From positions 2,046,001 through 2,110,000 of the forward strand of contig NC_012522.1 in assembly GCF_000010805.1 (NCBI RefSeq): a stretch of DNA of 64,000 bases, written 5' to 3'. A program made the position numbers and the translations under genes. This document shows, piece by piece, positions 45,605-55,061 of the stretch (the first letter of the stretch is position 1; each line of letters starts with the position of its first letter). The notes below the pieces were generated by a model. That model did no database searches and was not told the DNA's origin. It was given only the letters and a program-made list of their open reading frames with translations. Origin of the DNA: Rhodococcus opacus B4. Lineage in GTDB: Bacteria > Actinomycetota > Actinomycetes > Mycobacteriales > Mycobacteriaceae.

Positions 45605-45617
45605 GCTTAATTTAAGC
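45605..45617. promoter_or_regulatory. Small AT-rich palindrome upstream of fprA
   Basis: GCTTAA-T-TTAAGC lies 43 bases before the fprA start in otherwise GC-rich sequence. It could be an operator. I cannot name a regulator. The rest of the 214-base gap shows no gene. Confidence 0.3.
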
Positions 45618-45659
45618 TGAGGTTTCGTTGTCCGCCCTTCAGAAGGTAGTTCGCTCCAG

Positions 45660-47051
45660 ATGACTGATCAGACACGTCCGTTGCGCGTTGCGATCGTGGG
45701 TGCCGGCCCCGCCGGTATCTACGCAGCCGACGCACTCATGAAATCCGATGCCGCGTCTGACGGCGGGATCAGCATCGACCTCTTCGAGCGGATGCCTGCC
45801 CCCTTCGGTCTGATCCGGTACGGCGTCGCCCCCGACCACCCGCGCATCAAGGGCATCATCACCGCCCTGCACAAGGTGCTCGACAAGCCGTCGGTCCGCC
45901 TGCTGGGCAACATCGACTACGGCAGCGACATCACCCTCGAGGATCTGCACTCCTTCTACGACGCGGTGATCTTCTCCACCGGCGCCAACGCCGACCGAGC
46001 CCTGAACATCCCGGGCATCGAACTCGACGGCAGCTACGGCGCCGCCGACTTCGTCTCCTGGTACGACGGCCACCCCGACGTCCCGCGCACCTGGCCTCTC
46101 GAGGCCGAGAAGGTCGCCGTCCTCGGTGTCGGCAACGTCGCCCTCGACATCGCGCGCGTTCTCGCCAAGACCGGCGACGAACTGCTGCCGACGGAGATCC
46201 CCGCCAACGTCTACGAGGGACTCAAGGCCAACAAGGCCGTCGAGGTCCACGTGTTCGGCCGTCGTGGGCCCGCGCAGGCCAAGTTCACCCCCCTCGAGCT
46301 GCGTGAACTCGATCACTCGCCGACCATCGAGGTCATCGTCGATCCCGAGGACATCGACTACGACGAGGGCTCCGAGCAGGCCCGGCGCAACTCCAAGCAG
46401 GTCGACATGGTCGCCAACACCCTGCAGGACTGGGCCATCCGCGACGTGGGCAACCGCCCGCACAAGCTGTTCCTGCACTTCTTCGAATCGCCCACCGAGG
46501 TGCTCGGCGAGGACGGCAAGGTCGTCGGTCTGCGCACCGAGCGCACCCAGCTCGACGGCACCGGCAACGTCAAGGGCACCGGCAAGTTCAACGACTGGGA
46601 AGTCCAGTCCGTGTACCGCGCGGTGGGTTACCTGTCGCAGAACATCGCGAAGCTCCCGTTCGACGAGCAGGCGGGCACGGTCCCGAACGAGGCCGGACGC
46701 GTCATCGCCGACGACACCGCCGAGGGCAGTGCCCGGTTCATGCCCGCCACCTACGTCACCGGCTGGATCAAGCGCGGTCCGGTCGGCCTGATCGGCCACA
46801 CCAAGGGTGACGCGAACGAGACCGTCGCGAACCTGCTCGAGGACCGGACCGGCTTCCCCGAGCCCGCGAACCCGGGCGAGGACGCGATCATCGAGTTCCT
46901 CGAGGGCAAGCAGGTCCCGTACACCACCTGGCAGGGCTGGTACCGCCTCGACGCACACGAGCGCAGCCTGGGCGAGCCCGAGGGCCGTGAGCGGATCAAG
47001 GTCGTCGAGCGTGAGGACATGCTCAAGGCCAGCGAGCCCGACAAGGCCTGA
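45660..47051 (+). CDS. fprA: NADPH-ferredoxin reductase FprA
   Basis: A 463-residue flavoprotein of the adrenodoxin-reductase type. The FAD site is VAIVGAGPAGIYAADAL; PFGLIRYGVAPDH is a family hallmark, and the NADPH-binding site is VLGVGNVALDIARVL. A late GWIKRGPVGLIGH segment completes FAD binding. It reduces ferredoxins for P450s and other enzymes in the cytosol. ATG 45660 matches the normal N-terminus. Confidence 0.93.
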   Translation: MTDQTRPLRVAIVGAGPAGIYAADALMKSDAASDGGISIDLFERMPAPFGLIRYGVAPDHPRIKGIITALHKVLDKPSVRLLGNIDYGSDITLEDLHSFYDAVIFSTGANADRALNIPGIELDGSYGAADFVSWYDGHPDVPRTWPLEAEKVAVLGVGNVALDIARVLAKTGDELLPTEIPANVYEGLKANKAVEVHVFGRRGPAQAKFTPLELRELDHSPTIEVIVDPEDIDYDEGSEQARRNSKQVDMVANTLQDWAIRDVGNRPHKLFLHFFESPTEVLGEDGKVVGLRTERTQLDGTGNVKGTGKFNDWEVQSVYRAVGYLSQNIAKLPFDEQAGTVPNEAGRVIADDTAEGSARFMPATYVTGWIKRGPVGLIGHTKGDANETVANLLEDRTGFPEPANPGEDAIIEFLEGKQVPYTTWQGWYRLDAHERSLGEPEGRERIKVVEREDMLKASEPDKA

Positions 47052-47068
47052 TCTTCCGACTCGGTGCG

Positions 47069-47096
47069 AAGGGAACCTCCCGCGGGAGGTTCCCTT
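47069..47096 (+). terminator. Terminator after fprA
   Basis: A perfect 28-base palindrome, AAGGGAACCTCCCG and its complement, begins 17 bases after the fprA stop and is followed by TTCC. It has almost no loop, so the real hairpin would open a few central pairs. Confidence 0.75.
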
Positions 47097-47176
47097 CCGT
47101 CGTCTCGGCGGACGGCTCACCCGGGATGCCGACACGACGTCCCGCCCCGACCGCCGCACAAGGCAGGATATGAGTC

Positions 47177-47932
47177 GTGTTTGACGCCCACGTTCACATC
47201 ATCGATCCCCGGTTCCCGGTGGTCGAGAACCACGGCTACCTTCCGGAGCCGTTCACCGTCGCCGACTACCGGGCGCGCACGGAAGGCTTCGGTGTGGACG
47301 GCGGCGCCGTCGTCACGGCCTCGTACCAGGGCACCGATCAGAATTACCTGAAGGCCGCGCTCGCGGAGCTCGGCCCCAGCTGGGTGGGGGTCACTCAGAT
47401 GGAGCTCGACACCACCGACGAGAGCATCCTCGAACTCGACCGCGCCGGGGTCCGGGCCGTCCGATTCAACCTCCGGCGCAGCGCCACCGACGTGAAGCTC
47501 CTCACCAAGCAGGCCCTGCGGGCGTACGAGCTGGCCGGCTGGCACGCGGAGTTCTACGTGGACGCCACCCTGCTGCTGTCGCTGGAGCCGGTGTTCGCCA
47601 AGCTGCCCGCCGTGTGCATCGACCACCTGGGGATGTCGACGCGGGGCCTGCCGTACCTGCTCGATCTCGTCGACCGGGGTGTCCGGGTGAAGGCCACCGG
47701 GTTCGGGCGGACCACCATCGAGAACGTCGGCGACGTGCTGCGCAAGATCCACGCCGTCAACCCCGAGGCGTTGATGTTCGGCACCGACCTACCGGGCAGT
47801 CGATCCCGAAGAGTGTTCCAGGACAACGACATCGACATCGTCGCGGACGCCGTGGGCGACGACTTCGACAAGGTCATGGGCGGCAACGCGCGTGCGTGGT
47901 ACCGCTGCGACACTCCCTCGGGAACCTGCTAG
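47177..47932 (+). CDS. Amidohydrolase family 2 metal-dependent hydrolase
   Basis: A 251-residue TIM-barrel protein. HxH metal ligands are His5 and His7 (FDAHVHIID), a later VCIDHLG supplies another His, and LMFGTDLPGSR carries the Asp. Family-2 members hydrolyse or decarboxylate small carboxylates and lactones. GTG 47177 is chosen since it places the HxH motif at the N-terminus as usual. The substrate is unknown. Confidence 0.85.
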   Translation: MFDAHVHIIDPRFPVVENHGYLPEPFTVADYRARTEGFGVDGGAVVTASYQGTDQNYLKAALAELGPSWVGVTQMELDTTDESILELDRAGVRAVRFNLRRSATDVKLLTKQALRAYELAGWHAEFYVDATLLLSLEPVFAKLPAVCIDHLGMSTRGLPYLLDLVDRGVRVKATGFGRTTIENVGDVLRKIHAVNPEALMFGTDLPGSRSRRVFQDNDIDIVADAVGDDFDKVMGGNARAWYRCDTPSGTC

Positions 47933-47947
47933 CAGGCAGGACCCTCG

Positions 47948-48712
47948 TCAACAGCCTTCCATCTGCACGCTGTTCATCGACACCATCTCGGCCACCGGCG
48001 GCGTCTGCGGCTGCGCCACCAGCCACGTGTTGTAGTTGGTCATGGCGTCGCAGTCGAGCTGCTCCCGGCGTTCCTGCCGCCGCTCCCGCTGCCGGTCGTC
48101 CATGTCGTCGCCGTTCCGGTCGACGGCGATGCCACCGGTGGTCGATCCGTTGGCCTGCCGTTCGAGCCCTCGGACGCCGTCGGGGGTCATGATCCAGCCG
48201 AGGGTGTAGTCGGTGCCGTCGTGGTTGGTGGTTGCCCGGAACAGCCCGTCCTCCGCGGCGACCGGTTGGGCCGTGAACGCCTTGTCGGGCATGCCCGGCG
48301 CGCTGACCTGCCCCGTCACGGTTCCGTCGCTCATCGATGCGGTGAGCGTCGCTCCGTCCGGCGAAGACAGCGTCGCCTTGTCGCCGTCCATGGTGCCGGT
48401 CATCCACGTCCACATCTCGTCGCCGTCGCACAGGAAGGCGACCATGTCCTCGCCCGACCTGGCCAGCGCGATGTACGCGTCGGTCCCGTCGACCGCCCCG
48501 ACGTAGGTCGGGTCCATCTGCGGGGTCATCACGAAGGGTGACGGAATCTTCTCCATCATGTTCGACGCGGGCGCCGCTTCGCCGCTGCTCGTGGCCTCCG
48601 CGGCGCTGGTGGCGCTCGGCGCGGACGAGTCGGACGAGTCGTTACCGCAGCCACTCAGTGCGAGGGTCGCGGCAGCGAGCGGGGCCAGGATCCAGGTCGT
48701 CTTCTTGTTCAC
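47948..48712 (-). CDS. Putative lipoprotein
   Basis: A 254-residue protein with a signal peptide and lipobox LALSGC (Cys near 22), then a Ser/Ala-rich linker. The mature region contains a beta-rich domain (TWMTGTMDGDKATLSS, QVSAPGMPDKAFTA) and an Arg-rich segment near 205-215. I do not recognise a named family. GTG start at 48712. Convergent with the amidohydrolase gene, 15 bases apart. Confidence 0.75.
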   Translation of the reverse strand: MNKKTTWILAPLAAATLALSGCGNDSSDSSAPSATSAAEATSSGEAAPASNMMEKIPSPFVMTPQMDPTYVGAVDGTDAYIALARSGEDMVAFLCDGDEMWTWMTGTMDGDKATLSSPDGATLTASMSDGTVTGQVSAPGMPDKAFTAQPVAAEDGLFRATTNHDGTDYTLGWIMTPDGVRGLERQANGSTTGGIAVDRNGDDMDDRQRERRQERREQLDCDAMTNYNTWLVAQPQTPPVAEMVSMNSVQMEGC

Positions 48713-48808
48713 GGCGCATTCCTCCGCTAGCCGGGAAGATCAACATCCGCGTTTCATCATCGCAGGTGGAGGTCACTCCTGGATACCCCCGGCGACGATT
48801 TCGGCGAC

Positions 48809-49291
48809 CTACGTCGCGACCACGGCGGCCAGCCACACTCCCGAGGCGATCAGGGCGCCGAGCAGTTCGATCAGCATCGACAGTCCGACGGCCTTGCAGG
48901 CGTGCCACGTCGACGCCCACGCCCGGTTGTGCGCACGCAGCCGGTACAGCTCGGCCACATACGTTCCGGCGATGAACCCGAGAAACAACCCCACCACGGG
49001 AACGACGAAGAACCCTACGATCCCGAGCAGACCACCGACGATCAGCGACACGTTGGGCACACCGGCGCTGCGCATCCGCTTACCCGGCCAGGTGTATTTG
49101 ACGACTCCGCTGATCACGAGGAACAGCGCGGCGACCGCGAACACCGTCCACGCCGTCGCACCGCCGGTCATGATGGCCCACACCAGGATTGCCGCGAAGA
49201 TGAGGATGGTGCCGGGCAGGATCGGGATGACGATCCCGACGAGCCCGACCGCGATGGCCAGGCCGACGAGAACCTCTGCGGCCGGACTCAC
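48809..49291 (-). CDS. DUF456 family membrane protein
   Basis: A 160-residue protein with four to five TM helices. [21 protein letters not shown] and the later [22 protein letters not shown] block are the DUF456 pattern. Function is not known. The GTG start overlaps the purT stop (GTGA at 49288-49291). Confidence 0.85.
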   Translation of the reverse strand: MSPAAEVLVGLAIAVGLVGIVIPILPGTILIFAAILVWAIMTGGATAWTVFAVAALFLVISGVVKYTWPGKRMRSAGVPNVSLIVGGLLGIVGFFVVPVVGLFLGFIAGTYVAELYRLRAHNRAWASTWHACKAVGLSMLIELLGALIASGVWLAAVVAT

Positions 49292-50499
49292 GCGACGGGC
49301 TCGACGCGGGACGCCGCCTCCCGCGCACGGCTGCGCGCGGTCTCGACGTCCGGCCCCGTCGACACGGCGACGCCCATCCGCCTCCGCGCGAAGCTCTCCG
49401 GCTTGCCGAACAGCCGCAGGTCCGTCTCGGGGACGGCCATCGCGTCCGCGACGCCCTCGAAGCCGATCCCGGCGGCATCGAGTTTTCCGTAGATCACCGC
49501 GGACGCACCGGGTGTCGTGAGGGTGGTGTCGACGGGCAGGCCGAGGATCGCGCGGGCATGCAGATCGAACTCCGAGAGTCGTTGCGTCCGAAGGGTGACC
49601 AGACCCGTGTCGTGCGGGCGGGGGCTGACCTCCGAGAAGTACACGTCGTCGCCCTTCACGAACAATTCCACCCCGAAGATCCCGCGGCCGCCCAGCGCGG
49701 ACGTCACCTTCTCGGCCACCTCGCGCGACCGGGCGAGCGCGGTGTCGCTCATCGGCTGCGGCTGCCACGACTCCACGTAGTCACCCGAATCCTGGAGGTG
49801 GCCGATCGGTTCGCAGAAGAACGTGCCCACCTCGCCGTCGCCGCCGATCGCGCGGACGGTGAGTTGAGTGATCTCGTAGTCGAAGTCGACGAACCCCTCC
49901 ACGATGACGCGACCGTGGTTGACGCGGCCACCCGCGAGCGCGTACTCCCAGGCCTTCTCGACGTCGTCGGCGCCGCGCACGGTGGACTGCCCCTTGCCGG
50001 ACGAAGACATCACCGGCTTGATCACGCAGGGAAAGCCGATGCGGTCGGTGGCCGCCCGCACCTCCGCGAGCGATTCGGCGAACTCGTACGGCGAGGTGGG
50101 CAGTCCCAGCTCCTCCGCGGCGAGGCGCCGGATCCCCTCGCGGTTCATGGTCAGCTGCGTGGCCCGCGCGGTGGGAACCACGACGGCGGCGCCCCGCTCC
50201 TCGACCGTGGCCAGCGCATCGGTGGCGATGGCCTCGATCTCGGGGACCACGAAATGCGGCTGCTCGGCGTCGACGAGCCGCAACAGCGCCTCCGGGTCGC
50301 TCATGTCGATCGTGTGCGCGCGGTGCGCCACCTGGTGACCCGGCGCGTTGTCGTAGCGGTCGACGGCGATCACCTCGACCCCCAGCCGCTGGAGGGCGAT
50401 GATGACTTCCTTGCCCAGCTCACCCGACCCGAGCAGCATGACGCGGGTCGCGCCTGCCGTCAGAGGGGTGCCGAACCGTCCGGGTGCCTGTTCACGCAT
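49288..50499 (-). CDS. purT: Formate-dependent phosphoribosylglycinamide formyltransferase
   Basis: A 403-residue ATP-grasp enzyme. The N-terminal [19 protein letters not shown], central [15 protein letters not shown] and [25 protein letters not shown] are PurT signatures. It makes formyl-GAR in purine synthesis from formate, ATP and GAR. ATG 50499 gives the normal N-terminus; a longer open frame upstream is not conserved. Confidence 0.94.
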   Translation of the reverse strand: MREQAPGRFGTPLTAGATRVMLLGSGELGKEVIIALQRLGVEVIAVDRYDNAPGHQVAHRAHTIDMSDPEALLRLVDAEQPHFVVPEIEAIATDALATVEERGAAVVVPTARATQLTMNREGIRRLAAEELGLPTSPYEFAESLAEVRAATDRIGFPCVIKPVMSSSGKGQSTVRGADDVEKAWEYALAGGRVNHGRVIVEGFVDFDYEITQLTVRAIGGDGEVGTFFCEPIGHLQDSGDYVESWQPQPMSDTALARSREVAEKVTSALGGRGIFGVELFVKGDDVYFSEVSPRPHDTGLVTLRTQRLSEFDLHARAILGLPVDTTLTTPGASAVIYGKLDAAGIGFEGVADAMAVPETDLRLFGKPESFARRRMGVAVSTGPDVETARSRAREAASRVEPVA

Positions 50500-50519
50500 G
50501 GTCACAACTATATGCGGGC

Positions 50520-51386
50520 CTACTTCAGCAGCCGCGACATCCGGCGGTCGGCGAGCACCTTGCCTCCGGTCTGACACGTCGCGCAGTACTGAAAAGACTT
50601 CTCCGCGAACGACACTTCCCGGACGGTGTCACCGCAGACGGGGCAGGGCAGGCCGGTCCGGGCGTGGACGCGCATCCCGGATCGCTTCTCGCCCTTCAGC
50701 CGCGCCGCGTCCTGGCCGAGCGACCTTTCGACGGCGTCGGTGAGCACGGAACGCATCGCGTCGTACAGCACGTGCACTTGGTCTTCCGGCAGGGTCCGCG
50801 AAGTCGCGAACGGGGAAATCTTTGCGGTGTGCAGGATTTCGTCGGAGTAGGCGTTGCCCACGCCGGCGAGCAGCGACTGGTCGACGAGTGCGTTCTTGAT
50901 CCGCGCCGACGTGGTGGACAGCAGCGCCGCGAATTCGGGTTCGGTGACGGCCAGGGCGTCGGGCCCGAGCCGCGCTATCCCTTCCACCTCCCGAGGGTCG
51001 TGCACCAGCCACACCGCGAGCCGCTTCTTCGTGCCCGCCTCGGTCAGGTCGAACGCGGGCGTCGCCCCCTCCGGGGTGAAGAAGTGCACCCGCAGCGCGA
51101 GCGGGCCCTTGCCCGGTTTCGGGGGCGCAACAGACGGATTGTCGGTCCAGCGCAGCCAGCCCCCACGCGAGAGGTGGGTGACGAGCCACAACCCGGAGCA
51201 GTCGAGTGCGAGGTGCTTGCCGAACCGGGCGGCACCCGTGACGTCGCGGCCCTGCAGGGCGGTGATCGGGGGGTCGAACGTCTTCAGCACACTCAGGGCC
51301 GCCACGTCCACCCGGCCGACGACCGCTCCCACGGCGTGTTTCCGCAGGAACTCGGCTAACGCCTCCACCTCGGGCAGCTCGGGCAT
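50520..51386 (-). CDS. Fpg/Nei-family DNA glycosylase
   Basis: A 288-residue base-excision repair enzyme. Mature Pro1-Glu2 nucleophile and acid are in the N-terminal [10 protein letters not shown]. The helix-two-turn-helix is [17 protein letters not shown], and a zinc finger (CPVCG ... [10 protein letters not shown]) lies at the C-terminus. It removes oxidised bases and nicks the DNA. It resembles actinobacterial Fpg/Nei paralogues; I do not separate Fpg from Nei. Confidence 0.9.
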   Translation of the reverse strand: MPELPEVEALAEFLRKHAVGAVVGRVDVAALSVLKTFDPPITALQGRDVTGAARFGKHLALDCSGLWLVTHLSRGGWLRWTDNPSVAPPKPGKGPLALRVHFFTPEGATPAFDLTEAGTKKRLAVWLVHDPREVEGIARLGPDALAVTEPEFAALLSTTSARIKNALVDQSLLAGVGNAYSDEILHTAKISPFATSRTLPEDQVHVLYDAMRSVLTDAVERSLGQDAARLKGEKRSGMRVHARTGLPCPVCGDTVREVSFAEKSFQYCATCQTGGKVLADRRMSRLLK

Positions 51387-51405
51387 GTTCCCAGGCTAAC
51401 GGCAT

Positions 51406-51445
51406 GTGAGTGGGAAAGTGTGCTCCTCCACACTTTCCCACTCAC
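51406..51445 (-). terminator. Terminator hairpin after cobF
   Basis: A perfect 17-bp stem (GTGAGTGGGAAAGTGTG and its complement) with a 6-base loop includes the cobF stop codon. It is located 20 bases before the glycosylase start, so it separates the two minus-strand genes. Confidence 0.83.
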
Positions 51446-52182
51446 CTGCGGAGGAGGTAGGTGTCCATGATCCAGCCCTTGCGTTCGCGCAGTTCGGCGC
51501 GCACCCGCTGGATCTCGTCCTCGACGTCCCGGAGGCGGCCGGAGATCAGCACCTCGTCCGGGGTGCCCAGGTACGCGCCCCACCAGATCTGGACGTCGTC
51601 GCCGGGGACCTGCGTGAACGTGCAGTGGGCGTCGAGCATGACCACGGCATTGTCGACGCCGTCGGGCAGCCCCTCGGCCAGTCGCCTGCCGGTCGTGACG
51701 TGCACGGGTTCGCCGATCCGGTTGAGCACGATCCGGTGCTGCGCGGCCAGCGACTGCACGCTGGTGACGCCCGGGATCACCGAGTAGTCGAACGACACGT
51801 TGCCGCGGGCGAGCACCCGCTCGACGATCCGCAGTGTGCTGTCGTAGAGAGACGGGTCACCCCAGACGAGGATCGCCCCGACCCCCGGCTCGGACGCGAA
51901 CTCGGCCTCGAACAGTGCCGCCCGCCGCTCGTGCCAGTCGTCGACGACACCTTCGTAGTCGGACGGCGCGCGGTCGCGGGGCGGATCGACGATGTCCACG
52001 ACGCGGTACGGGCCGGTGACGTGCTCTTCGAGGATCGTGGTGCGGAGATCGACGAGGTCCTGCTTCTCGTCGCCCTTGCCGATGACGAAGAACACGTCGG
52101 CCTTGTTCATCGCCTTGATCGCCTGGACCGTCACCTGGTCGGGGTCGCCGGCGCCGATGCCGATCACGAAGAGTTCACGCAT
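51442..52182 (-). CDS. cobF: Precorrin-6A synthase (deacetylating)
   Basis: A 246-residue SAM-dependent methyltransferase of the CobF family. [13 protein letters not shown] is the tetrapyrrole methylase start, [15 protein letters not shown] and [19 protein letters not shown] are family blocks. It methylates C1 of precorrin-5 with loss of acetate in aerobic cobalamin synthesis. It is isolated from other cob genes in this window. Confidence 0.93.
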   Translation of the reverse strand: MRELFVIGIGAGDPDQVTVQAIKAMNKADVFFVIGKGDEKQDLVDLRTTILEEHVTGPYRVVDIVDPPRDRAPSDYEGVVDDWHERRAALFEAEFASEPGVGAILVWGDPSLYDSTLRIVERVLARGNVSFDYSVIPGVTSVQSLAAQHRIVLNRIGEPVHVTTGRRLAEGLPDGVDNAVVMLDAHCTFTQVPGDDVQIWWGAYLGTPDEVLISGRLRDVEDEIQRVRAELRERKGWIMDTYLLRR

Positions 52183-52199
52183 GTGGGGAGGCTATCGCC

Positions 52200-52257
52200 C
52201 GTGCGCCTTTCTGGTTGTTCCAGCTACCAAAAAGGCGCACGGGCGCGGAGCGCCTAT
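52200..52257. repeat. Copy 2 of the 58-base hairpin element
   Basis: It starts with the same 18 bases as copy 1 (CGTGCGCCTTTCTGGTTG), has a different loop (TTCCAG) and two mismatches in the right arm, then shares GGCGCACGGGCGCGGAGCGC. Unlike copy 1 it lies between divergent genes (cobF and thyA), where a terminator is not expected. Confidence 0.75.
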
Positions 52258-52266
52258 GCTCGTACC

Positions 52267-53070
52267 GTGACATCTGTGCCGACCCCGTACGAAGACCTGC
52301 TCCGACTCGTCATGGACACGGGCACCCCGAAGGCCGACCGCACCGGGACCGGCACGAGGAGCGTCTTCGGTCATCAGATGCGCTGGAATCTCGCGGACGG
52401 GTTTCCGCTGGTCACCACGAAGAAGGTGCATCTCAAGTCGATCGTCTACGAACTGTTGTGGTTCCTGCGCGGCGACTCCAACGTGAAGTGGCTCCAGGAC
52501 AACGGCGTCACGATCTGGGACGAATGGGCGGACGCGGACGGCGAACTGGGCCCGGTCTACGGCGTGCAGTGGCGGAGCTGGCCGACCCCGTCCGGCGAGC
52601 ACATCGACCAGATCAGCCAGACCATCGAGACGCTGAAGTCGAACCCGGATTCGCGTCGCATCATCGTGTCGGCGTGGAACGTCGGCGACATCCCGCAGAT
52701 GGCGCTGGCACCGTGCCACGCGTTCTTCCAGTTCTACGTAGCGGACGGCAAGCTGTCCTGCCAGCTGTACCAGCGCAGCGCCGACATGTTCCTGGGTGTG
52801 CCGTTCAACATCGCGAGCTACGCCCTCCTCACCCACATGGTGGCGCAGCAGGCGGGGCTCGAACCGGGCGACTTCATCTGGACAGGTGGTGACTGCCACA
52901 TCTACGACAACCACGTCGACCAGGTCGCCGAGCAGTTGAGCCGGGAGCCGCTGCCGTATCCGACGCTGAAACTGAACAGGCGGGATTCGATCTTCGACTA
53001 CACGTTCGAGGACGTGGAGATCGTCGACTACCGGCATCATCCCGCCATCAAGGCGCCGGTGGCCGTCTAG
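52267..53070 (+). CDS. thyA: Thymidylate synthase
   Basis: A 267-residue enzyme, normal length. The nucleophile is Cys150 in [12 protein letters not shown]; folate and dUMP sites are seen in [19 protein letters not shown] and [12 protein letters not shown]. It makes dTMP from dUMP with methylene-tetrahydrofolate. GTG 52267 gives the usual N-terminus. A longer in-frame upstream region includes the hairpin repeat and is not coding. Overlaps folA by one base. Confidence 0.95.
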   Translation: MTSVPTPYEDLLRLVMDTGTPKADRTGTGTRSVFGHQMRWNLADGFPLVTTKKVHLKSIVYELLWFLRGDSNVKWLQDNGVTIWDEWADADGELGPVYGVQWRSWPTPSGEHIDQISQTIETLKSNPDSRRIIVSAWNVGDIPQMALAPCHAFFQFYVADGKLSCQLYQRSADMFLGVPFNIASYALLTHMVAQQAGLEPGDFIWTGGDCHIYDNHVDQVAEQLSREPLPYPTLKLNRRDSIFDYTFEDVEIVDYRHHPAIKAPVAV

Positions 53071-53561
53071 TGGCCCGGGAGGTCAAGCTGGTCTGGGCGC
53101 AGGGCTCCGGCGGCGTCATCGGCCGCGACAACACGATCCCCTGGCACGTCCCCGAGGACATGGCGTACTTCAAGAAGGTGACGCAGGGCCACCCCGTGAT
53201 CATGGGCCGCAGGACGTGGGACTCGCTGCCCCCGCGATTCCGGCCCCTGCCGGGACGACGCAACATCGTGATCAGCCGTCAGCCCGACTGGGCCGCGGAG
53301 GGGGCGGAGTCCGCCGACGGCATCGCCTCGGCGCTCGCGCTCACCGACGAGGACGTCTGCGTCATCGGCGGCGGCCAGATCTACACGGCGGCAATGCCGT
53401 TCGCCACGCAGCTGCTGGTTTCCGAGATCGACGTGTCGATCGACGGCGACGCCTGGGCACCGCCGATCGACGACTCCTGGCACGCGCAGGACACCGGCGA
53501 GTGGCTCACGTCGGAGAAGAACGGCACCCGCTACCGATGGATCACCTACACGCGGGCGTGA
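53070..53561 (+). CDS. folA: Dihydrofolate reductase
   Basis: A 163-residue enzyme with GVIGRDNTIPWHVPEDMAYF, MGRRTWDSLP and VIGGGQIY, the key DHFR motifs; the acidic residue is Glu in PEDM. It regenerates tetrahydrofolate used by ThyA, whose stop it overlaps (TAGTG). Confidence 0.95.
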   Translation: MAREVKLVWAQGSGGVIGRDNTIPWHVPEDMAYFKKVTQGHPVIMGRRTWDSLPPRFRPLPGRRNIVISRQPDWAAEGAESADGIASALALTDEDVCVIGGGQIYTAAMPFATQLLVSEIDVSIDGDAWAPPIDDSWHAQDTGEWLTSEKNGTRYRWITYTRA

Positions 53562-53667
53562 GATCGAGGGCGTTCGTGGTCGGGTGACCCCACCGTTCGC
53601 CCCTTTGCCGCCGCACCGTTACCCCATTCGACGGGTGACGGTGCGCGCAGTGGTTCATACTCACCTC

Positions 53668-53994
53668 ATGGACAAGAAGTCACTGACCGCCCTTGCCCGT
53701 CAGCAACTGAAGTTGGCAGGCGGGACGTCCAGCGGCCGCAGTTCGCAGACAGTGTACGGCGGGCATCGGCGCAGCCTCCGGCAAACCGTCGTCGCCCTGG
53801 CCGCGGGTCAGAAGATGGCCGAACACGAGAGCCCGGGCGAGGCCACCCTGTTCATTCTCAGCGGCAAACTGAACCTCGTGGCCGGTGAGGACTCGTGGAA
53901 GGGTTCCACCGGCGACCTGCTGGTCCTCCCGACCGATCGGCACAGCGTCGAGGCCATCGAGGACGTCGCCTTCCTGCTCACCGTCGCCATGTGA
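53668..53994 (+). CDS. Cupin-domain protein
   Basis: A 108-residue small beta-barrel protein. HESPGEATLFILSGKLNLVAG and a second block LVLPTDRHSVEAIEDVAFLLTV resemble the two cupin motifs; the metal His are H54 in AEHESPGE and H in DRHSVE. Ligand is unknown. Stop overlaps the transporter start (GTGA). Confidence 0.82.
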   Translation: MDKKSLTALARQQLKLAGGTSSGRSSQTVYGGHRRSLRQTVVALAAGQKMAEHESPGEATLFILSGKLNLVAGEDSWKGSTGDLLVLPTDRHSVEAIEDVAFLLTVAM

Positions 53995-55061
53995 CGGTCG
54001 TGCGCGATCGTCTCGAAGATTCCGTACGGAGCCTGAACCCGGGCTACTTCGCGATCGTCATGGCCAGCGGAATCATCTCGGTGGGCATGAAACTGGGCGG
54101 ATTCGACGTGCTCTCGGTTCTGCTGCTGATCGTGTGCGGCACGGCCTACGTGACGCTGGTGGTCCTCACGATCTGGCGGATCGCGGCGTACCGCCGCGAG
54201 GTCGTCGAGGACCTGACCGACGCGCGCCGCGGATTCGGTTTCTTCACGTTCATCGCCGGGACCGACGTGTTCGGCGTGCGCCTGGCGATGGACGGCCATC
54301 ACGCCGCCACCGCGGTGCTGCTCGCCGTGGCCGGGCTGACCTGGATCGTGCTCGGCTACGTCGTCCCGTGGACCGCCGTCCTGGGCACGTCCGAACGTCC
54401 GGTGGTGGCGCGCGCCAACGGAACCTGGTTCATCTGGGTGGTCGCCGCGCAATCGGTGGCCGTGGCGGCTGCGACCCTCGAACCGGTCTACGACGACGCC
54501 CGCCGGTTCCTGGCCGTGGTCGCCGTCTTCTCCTGGTCGGTCGGGGTGTGCCTGTACGGCGCGGCGGGGATCTTCGTCGCCGCGCGGATGTTGCTGTATC
54601 CGCTGCGGCCGCGCGACCTCACGGCGCCGTACTGGGTGGCGATGGGTGCGTGTGCGATCACCGTCCTCGCCGGCGCCCGCATCGTCGAGATGGAGGACGC
54701 GCCGATGGTGAACGCCACGCGCGGGCTCATCGGCGGGTTCGCGGTGGTGTTCTGGTCGTTCGCGACCTGGCTCATCCCCGTCCTGGTGGCTGCCGGATGG
54801 TGGCGTCACATCGCCAACAAGGTGCCGCTGCGCTACGACGCCACGGTGTGGAGCATCGTCTTCCCCCTCGGCATGTACGCGGTCGCCGGCATCTACCTGG
54901 GCCGGGCGGACCACATCCCGCTCGTCGGTATGGTCGGTAGTGCCGAACTGTGGTGTGCATTCACCGTGTGGTGCGTGGCGTTCGTCGTCATGGTGGTGCA
55001 TCTCTGGCGGTCGGTGGTGCACGCCGGACCGGCAACAGTGGAGACGCAGGAGAGCGCATGA
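53991..55061 (+). CDS. TDT-family transporter (tellurite resistance/dicarboxylate type)
   Basis: A 356-residue membrane protein with about ten TM helices. LNPGYFAIVMASGIISVG at the N-terminus is typical of the TDT/SLAC1 superfamily, which includes malate carriers, anion channels and sulfite exporters. The transported ion is not clear. GTG start at 53991. Confidence 0.82.
   Translation: MTVVRDRLEDSVRSLNPGYFAIVMASGIISVGMKLGGFDVLSVLLLIVCGTAYVTLVVLTIWRIAAYRREVVEDLTDARRGFGFFTFIAGTDVFGVRLAMDGHHAATAVLLAVAGLTWIVLGYVVPWTAVLGTSERPVVARANGTWFIWVVAAQSVAVAAATLEPVYDDARRFLAVVAVFSWSVGVCLYGAAGIFVAARMLLYPLRPRDLTAPYWVAMGACAITVLAGARIVEMEDAPMVNATRGLIGGFAVVFWSFATWLIPVLVAAGWWRHIANKVPLRYDATVWSIVFPLGMYAVAGIYLGRADHIPLVGMVGSAELWCAFTVWCVAFVVMVVHLWRSVVHAGPATVETQESA

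Noticed and set aside
45596-45614. Possible IdeR/DtxR iron box upstream of fprA.
   Set aside because: TTAGGCTGGGCTTAATTTA matches the consensus at only about 13 of 19 positions and breaks the palindrome.
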